From NCBI GenBank assembly GCA_964512285.1, contig CAZEJO010000004.1, forward strand, positions 1 to 64,000: DNA of 64,000 nt, read 5' to 3'. The position numbers and the translations under genes are program-made. The notes under the pieces were generated by a model. That model saw only the letters and a program-made list of their open reading frames with translations, did no database searches and was not told the origin of the DNA. Below, piece by piece: positions 23,938 to 31,634 of this stretch (the first letter of the stretch is position 1; each line of letters starts with the position of its first letter). This DNA comes from SM23-28-2 sp964512285 (GTDB lineage Bacteria; Chloroflexota; Dehalococcoidia; SM23-28-2).

Positions 23938-24925
23938 GACTACCTCCCAGACAGGCCGCTGCGGCCGTTTTGCTAGGCGCGCACGCGGAAGGCGTCGCCC
24001 TAGCTCGTTCAGCTGGTAGGCCCCACTCCTCGCTGGAGCGCCACAGACGAGTTCTGGTTGGGAGTCTCTTGAGATTGCTGATGATGAGTTCACGCGCTTC
24101 TATTGGACTCCCTGACCCGCGCACGGAGTAGAGGAGATCGACGTGCCGTGGGCCGCGCCCATTATGAGAGTACATGGCAATGATGGGTGCCGCAGGGTCA
24201 TAGCTCAGCAGCCACGGCGAACGAAGTGTCATGATGGTGTCGTGAAGCTCTCTGTGTTCCTTCTCCTCGAAGTAGTATCTGTACAAACGTTCCGCTCTGT
24301 TATAGAACGGCGGATCGAAGTAGTACAGAATGTCTCGAGCCGGATACCTAAGAGTTCTGACTTTATCAATCGTCTCACGCCAGGAAGCGCACTCGACAAA
24401 CAAGACCTCCGATCGAAGTTGTGCGGCTTGGCGGATTCGCCTCACTATCGTCTCAACGTTGAACCGGCAATCAATCTTGTAGGCTGAAGCCTGCCTGCGC
24501 CCGCCGATGGGCCCGGCGCCCCGTGCGAGGATGCCTGAGAAGCTTGTCCTGTTCAGAAAGAGACACGCTAGGGCTCGCTCGCGATCGGTCGCCCCTGGAT
24601 GTTCGCGGTATTCATCCCATCTGTCGAGGGTGATACTGAGCCGTTGGACTCTGTCGACCAACCACTCCGGGTCCGTGAACACGATCTTCCAGAAACTGGC
24701 CACCATAGGATCTCGCTCACCGAGAGCGATCTGATCGACCAGGCCATCATTGAGTAGCTGGAGTGCAACGCTTGCACCTCCGGCGAACGGTTCCACAAGG
24801 AGCCGTGGTTTCGGTGCATTCAGCTTGATGGCTTCGGCGATGTATCCCGAGAGACGGCGCTTCGCTCCAGGGTAACGGAGTGGTGAGACGATTGAGACCT
24901 CAGCGCGACGTAGAACTCCCCCCAT
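23930..24925 (-). CDS. D12-class DNA adenine N6-methyltransferase
   Basis: 331 residues. Methylates adenine in a specific DNA sequence using SAM. The N-terminal SPLRYPGAKRRL is motif X of Dam-like D12 enzymes, FAGGASVAL is the SAM-binding motif, and YYFDPPFY (about residue 205) is the catalytic motif. It is longer than Dam (about 280), with a C-terminal basic tail that overlaps the HerA start. It is the first gene of the operon with HerA and NurA. In this setting it may mark self DNA so that the motor-nuclease pair spares it; that is an inference. The promoter 8 bp upstream suggests a leaderless mRNA starting at this ATG. Confidence 0.88.
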   Translation of the reverse strand: MGGVLRRAEVSIVSPLRYPGAKRRLSGYIAEAIKLNAPKPRLLVEPFAGGASVALQLLNDGLVDQIALGERDPMVASFWKIVFTDPEWLVDRVQRLSITLDRWDEYREHPGATDRERALACLFLNRTSFSGILARGAGPIGGRRQASAYKIDCRFNVETIVRRIRQAAQLRSEVLFVECASWRETIDKVRTLRYPARDILYYFDPPFYNRAERLYRYYFEEKEHRELHDTIMTLRSPWLLSYDPAAPIIAMYSHNGRGPRHVDLLYSVRGSGSPIEARELIISNLKRLPTRTRLWRSSEEWGLPAERARATPSACAPSKTAAAACLGGSHG

Positions 24926-24932
24926 GCCTATG

Positions 24933-24961
24933 AGACTATTACGATCACGTTACACTGTCAA
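24933..24961 (-). promoter_or_regulatory. promoter of methylase-HerA-NurA operon
   Basis: On the minus strand, -35 TTGACA (24961-24956), 17-nt spacer, -10 TAGTCT (24938-24933). The predicted start of transcription is about 24926, one base before the ATG at 24925, implying a leaderless transcript. Confidence 0.5.
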
Positions 24962-25465
24962 TTAGTCTGATGTTCGCCTGCAGGTTGCCGACCGTGTAGC
25001 ATGGATTGACTGACCATAGACGGTCTCACGGTTCGCCGAAGGGCGATGCGGCAAGTCGCTCCCCGTCCTGAAACTCCTTCGGCCGTTCGCGACCGTTTTC
25101 GGCAGCGTGGCACTATCAGGTCATAGTGCGAGCGTGGGACGCCAATATTCCATCCGTCTTCTTGCAGGTCAACCGACCATCCAATCGCACTCGTGGTGCA
25201 GGCCACTCACTATCGGACGAGCCATGCTCTGGCCTGCTGCCGGCGACCCAAATAGCTCAGCGTGTCAACCCTCCAGATCGGGATGAAGTCTGGGCACCTC
25301 CCCACAGGCTGTCGTTGGGCGCGTCACCCCTCGACGTTCGTGGCCGAACTATGCTATACTGATCTTTCGCGAGACGACCCTCATCAAATTCCCACACACG
25401 CCAGTCGTGCCAGCCCGCAGAGCCTTCTGGAACTAGCCCAAGGCCGCTGGAAGGAGTGAGGAATC
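24962..25465. other. divergent intergenic region of defence module
   Basis: About 500 bp between the minus-strand methylase operon and the plus-strand DUF4062 gene, without a supported gene. It holds the DUF4062 promoter and a gagtgaggaatc ribosome-binding region close to the 25466 start. No tRNA or repeat was recognised. Confidence 0.55.
25331..25360 (+). promoter_or_regulatory. probable promoter of DUF4062 gene
   Basis: -10 TATACT (25355-25360) with a weak -35 TCGACG (25331-25336) at 18-nt spacing, about 105 bp before the start codon. Confidence 0.4.
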
Positions 25466-26944
25466 ATGGTCTCCGAAGTGCATGAGCCGTTCAGGAAGTA
25501 CCAGATATTCCTCAGCTCCTCGTACAAGGATCTTGAGAGGGAGCGCAAGGCGCTAATCGAGCAGATTCTTGCAGCCGGACATATTCCTTCAGGAATGGAG
25601 TTGTTCTCAGCGGGCAATCAGGAGGACTTCGAGGTCATCAAAAGAGCAATTGACCAAGCCGACATATTCGTGGTGATTGTTGGGTCTTGCTTTGGCTCAG
25701 TCATCGAGGACGGGCGCAGTTACACTCAGATGGAGTTTCAGTACGCGCTTGAGGCTCAGAAGCCGATTCTTGCCTTCTTGATGGAGGAGGGGCAATTCCT
25801 AGCAGAACGAAACGCGACTGAGGCAACGGACGAGGAGAGGCAGCATGAGCTCAGACTTGGGGATTTCAGAGAGGAAGTCAAGAGGCTAGACCAGGGCAGG
25901 CGCCAAAGGATCGTGGCCTTCTTCGGCAACGAGTATGATGGTGTAGGTGGCTTGAAGGCCAGATTCCAAACTGCGCTTGACCAGTTGGTTCTTCATCCGG
26001 AGTGCCGAATGTCTGGCTGGGTTCGCGGAACCGAATATGAAAGCGCCCGTCTGCCACCGGAGGTCGCCCAAAATGAGTTCATTAGAGACATCGTAAGGAA
26101 GCTAAGTACGTACAATGTTCTGTCTCGACGTTGCACAGAGAATCCTCTGCTGAAGAGCAGCATGGCTGAGTACTTCTGGGCTCAGTACTTTGCCAGAATC
26201 ACGAACATGGGTACTAGACAGCTATTCTTCGAGTCCGGATCGACGGTCGCCTATTTGTCATCCGCGTTCTCTAACTGGCTGTCAACGCCCGCTGGACAAC
26301 AGCATCTTCAGGACTGGAAGATCACGACGAACAATGTTCTAACGTATCTTGATTTTGTCTTGTCAAAGAGCGTCTGGACAGAACTCGTCCCGTATGGCCC
26401 CCCCGAGGAGAGATACGGTGCGACGTTTGGAGACATTGCGCTGCTGCCCGAATCTCCCCCTCCGACAAAGCCGGAGACACTAGAACCTGAAGAGAAGAAG
26501 GCTACCGAGGCGATGGCCAGACTCCTGAAGAAGCTAGGGTTGCAGCTTGTGCTTGCTGCCACTTCAGGGTTGGAACTCACTCCGGATTCTCAGTTCCGGG
26601 GACCTCATATAGGCAGCTACTACAACAAGCTATTCAAGCGGGCAATTCTATCTGCTGGCATCCCTACAGTGATTTTCCTGGATGAAACAAAGATTTTGAA
26701 GCCGTTCAAGGTCGGTTATTGTCATTCGGTTTGCGATGCAGACATGCCGTTCGAGCAGGTGTGCGAGTCGCTTCCGCTCGCTCTTTGTATCGGTTGTGGA
26801 AGCGCCGAGACGCGAGAAGAAATGATCGAGAAGATCGCGCCTCTTGGCTTCGAACATGTCGACCCGGCTCGAGAGTACAGCGGATGTTGCCCGCTCATGG
26901 CCAAGAACCAGCTCTTCCAAGAATTCATTGGACGACACGCGTAG
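25466..26944 (+). CDS. DUF4062 (TIR-like) protein with DeoR-type sensor domain
   Basis: 492 residues. Residues 10-130 are DUF4062: KYQIFLSSSYKDLERERKAL, then AIDQADIFVVIVGSCFG and SYTQMEFQYAL. This Rossmann-like domain is related to TIR and common in putative defence and signalling proteins. From about 185 on, the order FFESGSTVAYLSSAF (251), ITTNNVLTYL (285), LAATSGLELTPDSQFRGP (363) and VIFLDETKILKPF (about 407) follows the DeoR C-terminal sensor (ISOCOT fold), which binds phosphorylated sugars or nucleotides. No DNA-binding helix-turn-helix is present. The gene is visibly AT-richer than the Rhs and suf genes, suggesting transfer. It is divergent from the methylase-HerA-NurA operon. An infection sensor-effector role is inference. 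The DUF4062 call is firm, the sensor call good. Confidence 0.8.
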   Translation: MVSEVHEPFRKYQIFLSSSYKDLERERKALIEQILAAGHIPSGMELFSAGNQEDFEVIKRAIDQADIFVVIVGSCFGSVIEDGRSYTQMEFQYALEAQKPILAFLMEEGQFLAERNATEATDEERQHELRLGDFREEVKRLDQGRRQRIVAFFGNEYDGVGGLKARFQTALDQLVLHPECRMSGWVRGTEYESARLPPEVAQNEFIRDIVRKLSTYNVLSRRCTENPLLKSSMAEYFWAQYFARITNMGTRQLFFESGSTVAYLSSAFSNWLSTPAGQQHLQDWKITTNNVLTYLDFVLSKSVWTELVPYGPPEERYGATFGDIALLPESPPPTKPETLEPEEKKATEAMARLLKKLGLQLVLAATSGLELTPDSQFRGPHIGSYYNKLFKRAILSAGIPTVIFLDETKILKPFKVGYCHSVCDADMPFEQVCESLPLALCIGCGSAETREEMIEKIAPLGFEHVDPAREYSGCCPLMAKNQLFQEFIGRHA

Positions 26945-27263
26945 AAGCGATCCGCTTCGACCGTCCAGCGCTGGTTTGGGAAGAGTGCTCGCTCAGCAAC
27001 CTTCTGTGTTCCCATACCTGCCACCTTCGTCCCCTCGACTTCCTTGCCTGCAGACGCGCCGCATCCTGGTCGACTGCTGCTGTGTAGCGACGAGGTCCAT
27101 CGGAGAGCTGCGGTCGTTCATGACGCTGCTATGCTCGTTTGCAGTGAAGATCTGTTCGGCGCCAGGGAAAGTGACATCCTTGGGAAGCGCTTCCTAACCG
27201 ATAGAGACAGAATTGCCCTCGCTCCCAGGCAGCGATAAGTTAGGCCGGAGCAAGGAGTGAGTC
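26945..27263. other. intergenic stretch, nothing recognised
   Basis: Short frames on both strands lack supporting composition or motifs. A ribosome-binding-like gcaaggagtgag sits at the right end in front of the transposase remnant. Confidence 0.5.
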
Positions 27264-27465
27264 ATGACACAGCAGAGGTCGCCGGCGGAGCTGGTGGCCG
27301 AAGCCAGCAGCGAGGAGACGAGGAGCTTCGTGCCGCGGATGAAGCGGGTCAGCCGGCGCAAACACACCCCTGAGGAGGGGGTGGGCATTGTGCCCGCTGG
27401 CTTTCGGGGTGAGGTGCGAGTGACCGGACGATGCTGCTGGCAGCGTGTCCCCTCAGGACATGGAG
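27264..27465 (+). pseudogene. IS3-like OrfA transposase remnant
   Basis: MTQQRSPAELVAEASSEETR, then VSRRKHTPEEG, IVPAGFRGEVRVTGRCCW resembles the N-terminus of IS3-type OrfA proteins (usually RRK.TPE.K..IVL.GLRGE...ELCR..G). Key helix residues are altered and homology ends about 60 residues in, so it is a scar. The ATG and ribosome binding site are intact. It shows that insertion sequences have acted here. Confidence 0.6.
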
Positions 27466-27494
27466 AGTCGGGCAGAACTCGACGCCACGACGAT

Positions 27495-27569
27495 CTGCCT
27501 GAGAAGCACGGTTTTCCCAGTCAGCCTGTCGTAGGACCCGCATTGTCCAGAGATAGCGTCCTCGACGCC
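27495..27569 (+). repeat. tail element copy 3
   Basis: CTGCCTGAGAAGCACGG, then GGACCCGCATTGTCCAGAGA and GTCCTCGACGCC align with the second half of copies 1 and 2. It lies about 100 bp before the tyrosine recombinase. Confidence 0.5.
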
Positions 27570-27612
27570 GCATCAGACCTTGGACCATTGCGCCACAGTG
27601 ACTTGACTTCCT

Positions 27613-27621
27613 CGCACACTA
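27613..27621 (+). repeat. junction motif core E (weak)
   Basis: CGCACACTA, 45 bp upstream of the recombinase start. Only the core matches the other copies. Confidence 0.3.
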
Positions 27622-27665
27622 CGGCAATATGGTCGATGACCTGAAACCGCTAGGAGGTATCGACC

Positions 27666-28604
27666 ATGACCACCAGCATCGCACCATTTGAGGACATCGC
27701 CAGCTGGGAGCGGGCCCTGTACGCCTTCCTGGCCGAGAAGGAGCGCCGCAGCGGCTCCCGGCGCACCGTTGAAGGCTACTCCCGCATGCTGCAGCACTTC
27801 TTCGGCACCCTCGGCAAGCCGCCGGACCAAGTGACGAGCCAGGAGGTGTTCACCTTCGCCCATGGCGTCGGGCTGTCGGGAAAGGACCCGTCCCCGATCA
27901 CCATCGGCGCCCGGATGGCTTGTATCAGTTCGTTCTACCGCTTCCTGATCCGCATGGAAATCGTCTCCTCCAATCCCTGCGACCAGCTAGAGCGGCCAAA
28001 GGTCTCACCGAGCCCGCCTCGCGGACTGAGCGCCGAGGAGATCAAGCGCCTTCTAGCCGTCATTCCAGACAAGCCAGTGGGCTTGCGAGATCGCGCCATC
28101 ATCCTGACGTTGACGCTGACTGGCCGCAGGCGCTCCGAGGTGATGAACCTGAAGGCCGGCGACATCTCCCAGACTGGCGGGCTGCTCTACACCTACCGGG
28201 GCAAGGGCGGCAAGCAGGCGAAGAGGGAGCTACCCCGCCCAGCCTTCGAGGCCATCGAGACAGCGCTAGCAGCCTGGGGCAGGAGCCTGGCCACTATGGA
28301 CCCGAACGAGTCGCTGTGGCCCACCGACGACCCCGACCGATCGGCCGCTGGCCTGGGCATCACGAGCGGCACCTTCTATGGCAACCTCCAGAGGTACTTC
28401 CGCAAGGCTGGTCTCCCGCCAGCCGGCGTCCACATCCTGCGTCACTCGGCGGCCAAGCTGCGGCGGGATGTCGGCGAGTCAATCGAGGATGTCAGCCGCT
28501 TTCTCGATCACAGCTCGCTTGCGGTGACGACGGTGTACCTGCGGCGGCTAGAGGGGCAAGAGGACCGGAGCTGGGGCAGGGTGGCGGAAGCCATCGGAGT
28601 CTAG
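27666..28604 (+). CDS. tyrosine recombinase/integrase (XerC/D-like)
   Basis: 312 residues. Cuts and rejoins DNA strands through a phosphotyrosine. An N-terminal SAM-like core-binding domain (about 10-100, with the typical SRRTVEGYSRMLQHF) precedes the catalytic domain. Catalytic residues are visible: Arg in TGRRRSEV (about 152), Lys in YRGKGGK (about 180), HILRH (255-259), His in LDHSS (about 280) and Tyr in TTVYLRRL (about 291). The set is complete, so it should be active. It stands at the right end of the series of modules bounded by the junction motif and tail elements, and could be the enzyme that moves them (inference). Confidence 0.92.
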   Translation: MTTSIAPFEDIASWERALYAFLAEKERRSGSRRTVEGYSRMLQHFFGTLGKPPDQVTSQEVFTFAHGVGLSGKDPSPITIGARMACISSFYRFLIRMEIVSSNPCDQLERPKVSPSPPRGLSAEEIKRLLAVIPDKPVGLRDRAIILTLTLTGRRRSEVMNLKAGDISQTGGLLYTYRGKGGKQAKRELPRPAFEAIETALAAWGRSLATMDPNESLWPTDDPDRSAAGLGITSGTFYGNLQRYFRKAGLPPAGVHILRHSAAKLRRDVGESIEDVSRFLDHSSLAVTTVYLRRLEGQEDRSWGRVAEAIGV

Positions 28605-28652
28605 CATTTCGACTGTACGGCGGTCTCGACTGGCAGCCCTCGATGCCAACTC

Positions 28653-28680
28653 TTGCCAAACGCCAGGGATGGTATAGAAT
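28653..28680 (+). promoter_or_regulatory. promoter of frameshifted module
   Basis: -35 TTGCCA (28653-28658), 16-nt spacer, -10 TAGAAT (28675-28680), 38 bp before the ATG at 28719. Confidence 0.5.
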
Positions 28681-28718
28681 AAACGAGTAGGCTTCTGATC
28701 AGAAGGCGAACCATCTCT

Positions 28719-29938
28719 ATGAGTAGACAGTACTCTCCGAGAAACTTCCTGCGCCAGGCCCCTAATGAGCTCCTGACGCGCTACTTCCACGAACGCGACC
28801 TCCTGCTGGACATCGACATCGCGTCCCTGGACGAGACCGACATCGAGCCCGTATTCCAGGCATGCGAGCTTCTGCCTGCCGAGGTCCGAACTAGCGTTGA
28901 CAGCGACTTCCGGATTCTGGACCTTCTAGCTGACGAGGAAGGGATCAAGACCATCCTAGATGAGGGGCGCTTTCACCGTGACGACCTAGAGCCGGTGTTC
29001 GCGCCGATGGAGGGCTTCTACGACAAGGTTGTCTGGACGTTCCTGGAACATCCCGACTACGTAGAGATCGCCGCAAGGTTCCGCGAAGCGGACCAGTTGC
29101 CAGGAAACTACTGGCTACGGCGGAAGGACGTAGCCCAGGTGGAGCCAAGGGATGACCCGACGGCTTGCGACGAGCTCGCCAGCGCTGTCGGAGCCTACTT
29201 CCGGCGGAGCGAGGGGCGCGGCTACTCGTGCATCGTGGAGGTGTACAAGCGCGGGAGGGCGCACTACTTCTTTGCCTACCCCGAGGACTACGGCAGGACC
29301 CAGATTGAGTACGAGCAAGGCCGCCTGGAGCGTCGCCCCCATCGCCCCGCATTCGAGGTCATCTTCGTGTACTCTCAAATCGACGGAGGCCTCGACACGT
29401 ACTTTCGGGGCAGGAGGCAAACGGTCCGAGACCTACAGGAGATATTCGCTCGTGTCACCTTGCAGCGAGAGCTTGGAGACCCTGCTAAGGACGAACGGGT
29501 CTACGAACTCAACAGGCTCAAGGCCGTGACTTCAGGTTCGTTTACGACCCCGGTTCCGGCATCCAGGACGTTCGCGTCAAGCTCCTTCGCCTCTCACTCC
29601 TCGGTGAACGCGGCTCGCGCATCACGATCGAAGCGGACCCGTCCCGCTGGCGGGAGGCCGTCTACGATCTCTTGGACCAAGTAGTGGTCGGCGGGTCGGA
29701 CACCGGGGCCGCGCCCGGCTCCAAGATACCGTTGGCACTGGTCAATGTGACGCGGGCAGGCATCCAGGCCCTCTTCGTGAAGGAAGGCAAGCGGGGCCGC
29801 CCCACGCGCACGTTCTTCCTCTCCTACCCTAACGCCTGCACCTTGGGACAGGACGGGAAGGACGCGGTGCTCCGGAGGATGCTCGTCGACTCAGGCATCG
29901 AGCCCGTAATCCGTCCTTCTTCGCCAGAGGGGACGTGA
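28719..29938 (+). pseudogene. hypothetical gene split by a frameshift
   Basis: Not recognised. Residues 1 to about 268 (from ATG 28719) read sensibly up to YELNRLKAV. The frame then turns into a Ser/Thr/Arg-rich nonsense tail ending at 29684. Shifting frame near 29523 restores a good protein, RDFRFVYDPGSGIQDVRVKL, which runs to 29938 through KRGRPTRTFFLSYPNAC. A single missing base (GCC-GTG for an expected GCC-CGTG) explains it, so the true product was about 406 residues. It may be a real mutation or an assembly error. The 3' end overlaps the next gene as GTGA, so the pair is a coupled module. No catalytic motif is visible. Confidence 0.75.
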
Positions 29939-31194
29939 CCGTCTCCGACCTCCTTCTCGACCTTCTCCGCCGGGCAGAAGCTGACCTGCCGGGAGTTGAG
30001 ATCCTCACAGCAGACGAGGTGTCGCCCTGGCCAGCCGGCGCGCTGGAGGCCCTGGTGCAGAAGGGTTTCCTATCGCCAACCACGCCCGGCACCAGCGTCC
30101 TGTGCGACGCTTGTGTGGAAGACCACTGGCAGGAAGTCGAGTTCGTCGAATCGCCGCCAGGTACGCGCCGTGCCTACATCGTCTGTCCCGAGGCAGGTCG
30201 AGTCGCCGTCGATACCACCAGGCTCAACCGATGGCGCGTGAACCTTACAGGGCTGGCGGGCGTTCTTGGGCAGCTACTGGGGTGCAGAGAAGCGCCCGAC
30301 GAACTCGTCGCGTCCCGCCTCTGGCGGCTAGGCACGACAGAGCTCGCCGGCGAGTCTCGCGACGCTTTCCTGGTGCGGGGCCCGGTCTGGCCAAACGCCG
30401 CAGAGACGCTGAGGCTGGAACAGAGGCTTTCACACAGCGCATCGTCTCTTCTCCTGACCCTGGTCGACATCGTGGTCGACCGCCCTGCCGGGACCTCTGT
30501 CGTGCCGCTGACTCGAGTGCTCTCGCTCGCGGACAACAGGCCCTATCTCGACTTACCCTACATCGAGGCCGTGTTTGCGTCCCAGGGCGAACGTTCTTAC
30601 ACCTTTCGGAAGCAAGGAGAGTACTGGACCATTGTGTACGAGGGCAGGCGCCTACTACTGAAGAACGTCCTGGGCCTGGCCTACATCCACCACCTCTTGG
30701 GGCGCCCCGGAGAGAGTGTACACGTCCTCGACCTTGTCTCCTCGATAAGACCTCCATCGCCCGGGCGGGCAAGCCATGCTCAAATGAGCCAGGACCAGCT
30801 GAACGAGGAGGGGCTCACCGTGGGCGACCGGGACGACCTGGATCCGGCCCTGGACCCGGAGGCCAAGGCGGCCTATCGAAAGCGCCTGACGGACATCGAA
30901 GAGGATGTCGCCGAGGCCGAGCGGAATAACGACGTGGGAGCGCTCGGGCAACTGAAGGAGGAGCGCGACTTTATCATCGCCGAACTCGAGCGAGCGTTCG
31001 GCCTTCGTGACCGCGCCCGTGCAGTATCCTCAAGCACTGAGAGGGCGCGCAGCGCCGTCAGACAGGCCGTGGGCTCTGCCCTGAGGAAGATCTCCGATGG
31101 AGATGCCGCCCTTGGGTGGTTCCTCTCCAAAGCTATCGAGACGGGAACCTTCTGCTCGTATTCCCCCGAGCGGCCCACCCCCTGGGAACTCTGA
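29935..31194 (+). CDS. hypothetical protein with conserved C-terminal domain
   Basis: 419 residues, starting at a GTG that overlaps the preceding stop (GTGA). The N-terminal 60 residues look like a small helical or winged domain. A CDAC pair occurs near residue 58. The central segment SYTFRKQGEYWTIVYEGRRL, then LLKNVLGLAYIHHLL, followed by a charged coiled coil (DPEAKAAYRKRLTDIEED, ELERAFGLRDRAR) and a GTFCSYSPE ending, is a combination I have seen at the C-terminus of assorted bacterial regulators and ATPases. The function is unknown. The coupled upstream gene is frameshifted, so this module may now be inactive. Confidence 0.75.
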   Translation: MTVSDLLLDLLRRAEADLPGVEILTADEVSPWPAGALEALVQKGFLSPTTPGTSVLCDACVEDHWQEVEFVESPPGTRRAYIVCPEAGRVAVDTTRLNRWRVNLTGLAGVLGQLLGCREAPDELVASRLWRLGTTELAGESRDAFLVRGPVWPNAAETLRLEQRLSHSASSLLLTLVDIVVDRPAGTSVVPLTRVLSLADNRPYLDLPYIEAVFASQGERSYTFRKQGEYWTIVYEGRRLLLKNVLGLAYIHHLLGRPGESVHVLDLVSSIRPPSPGRASHAQMSQDQLNEEGLTVGDRDDLDPALDPEAKAAYRKRLTDIEEDVAEAERNNDVGALGQLKEERDFIIAELERAFGLRDRARAVSSSTERARSAVRQAVGSALRKISDGDAALGWFLSKAIETGTFCSYSPERPTPWEL

Positions 31195-31617
31195 GAATTT
31201 TCCTGCCCGAAGGCCACTGTGAAGCCGATTCTCACACCGTGAGGCCGGTTGTCACGCTTTGTCTTGTGAAGGACCTTTGAGGTCCAGGCCCAGCAACTAG
31301 AGACCGACACATTCGCCCATCTGGCGTCGAGCGACCCCCGATGAGCGCCCGCTGCTGGGCCGGGCCTCTCGGGGGTTTCTCTATGGCAGAGCGTGAGAAC
31401 AAGAACCGGCGGCCAGCAGCCTCACAGTCCCGCAACACTGCCCGCTCACGGATAGTTGCTATCACGTCCCATCCAGAGCAATCATATGGCCGGCCCCCCA
31501 AGACGGGTGCTGAAGAGCAAGGGTGCACTCGATTGGGAAAGATTCTCGTTCCTATGCTGCGCGAGGCAATTGCCCACGAGGCCGGTCAAGCGAATAGCGA
31601 GACCAAAGGAGTCAGCA
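31195..31617. other. stretch before serine recombinase
   Basis: Probably non-coding apart from a possible small gene at 31383-31634. The hairpin-like pair GAGCGCCCGCTGC / GGCCTCTCGGGGG near 31340-31375 is imperfect and was not called. Confidence 0.4.
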
Positions 31618-31634
31618 ATGACCCGGAGACCTAG
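31383..31634 (+). CDS. possible small basic protein
   Basis: 83 residues from ATG 31383 (MAERENKNRRPAASQSRN). Basic N-terminus and a helical middle (LGKILVPMLREAIAHEAGQA). It overlaps the start of the serine recombinase by 17 nt. No ribosome binding site is obvious and no family is recognised. It may be an element accessory protein or a chance frame. Confidence 0.3.
   Translation: MAERENKNRRPAASQSRNTARSRIVAITSHPEQSYGRPPKTGAEEQGCTRLGKILVPMLREAIAHEAGQANSETKGVSNDPET

Noticed and set aside
31456..31617. Upstream extension of the serine recombinase
   Set aside because: The 54 extra residues show no resolvase similarity, and the ATG at 31618 has a clear ribosome binding site.
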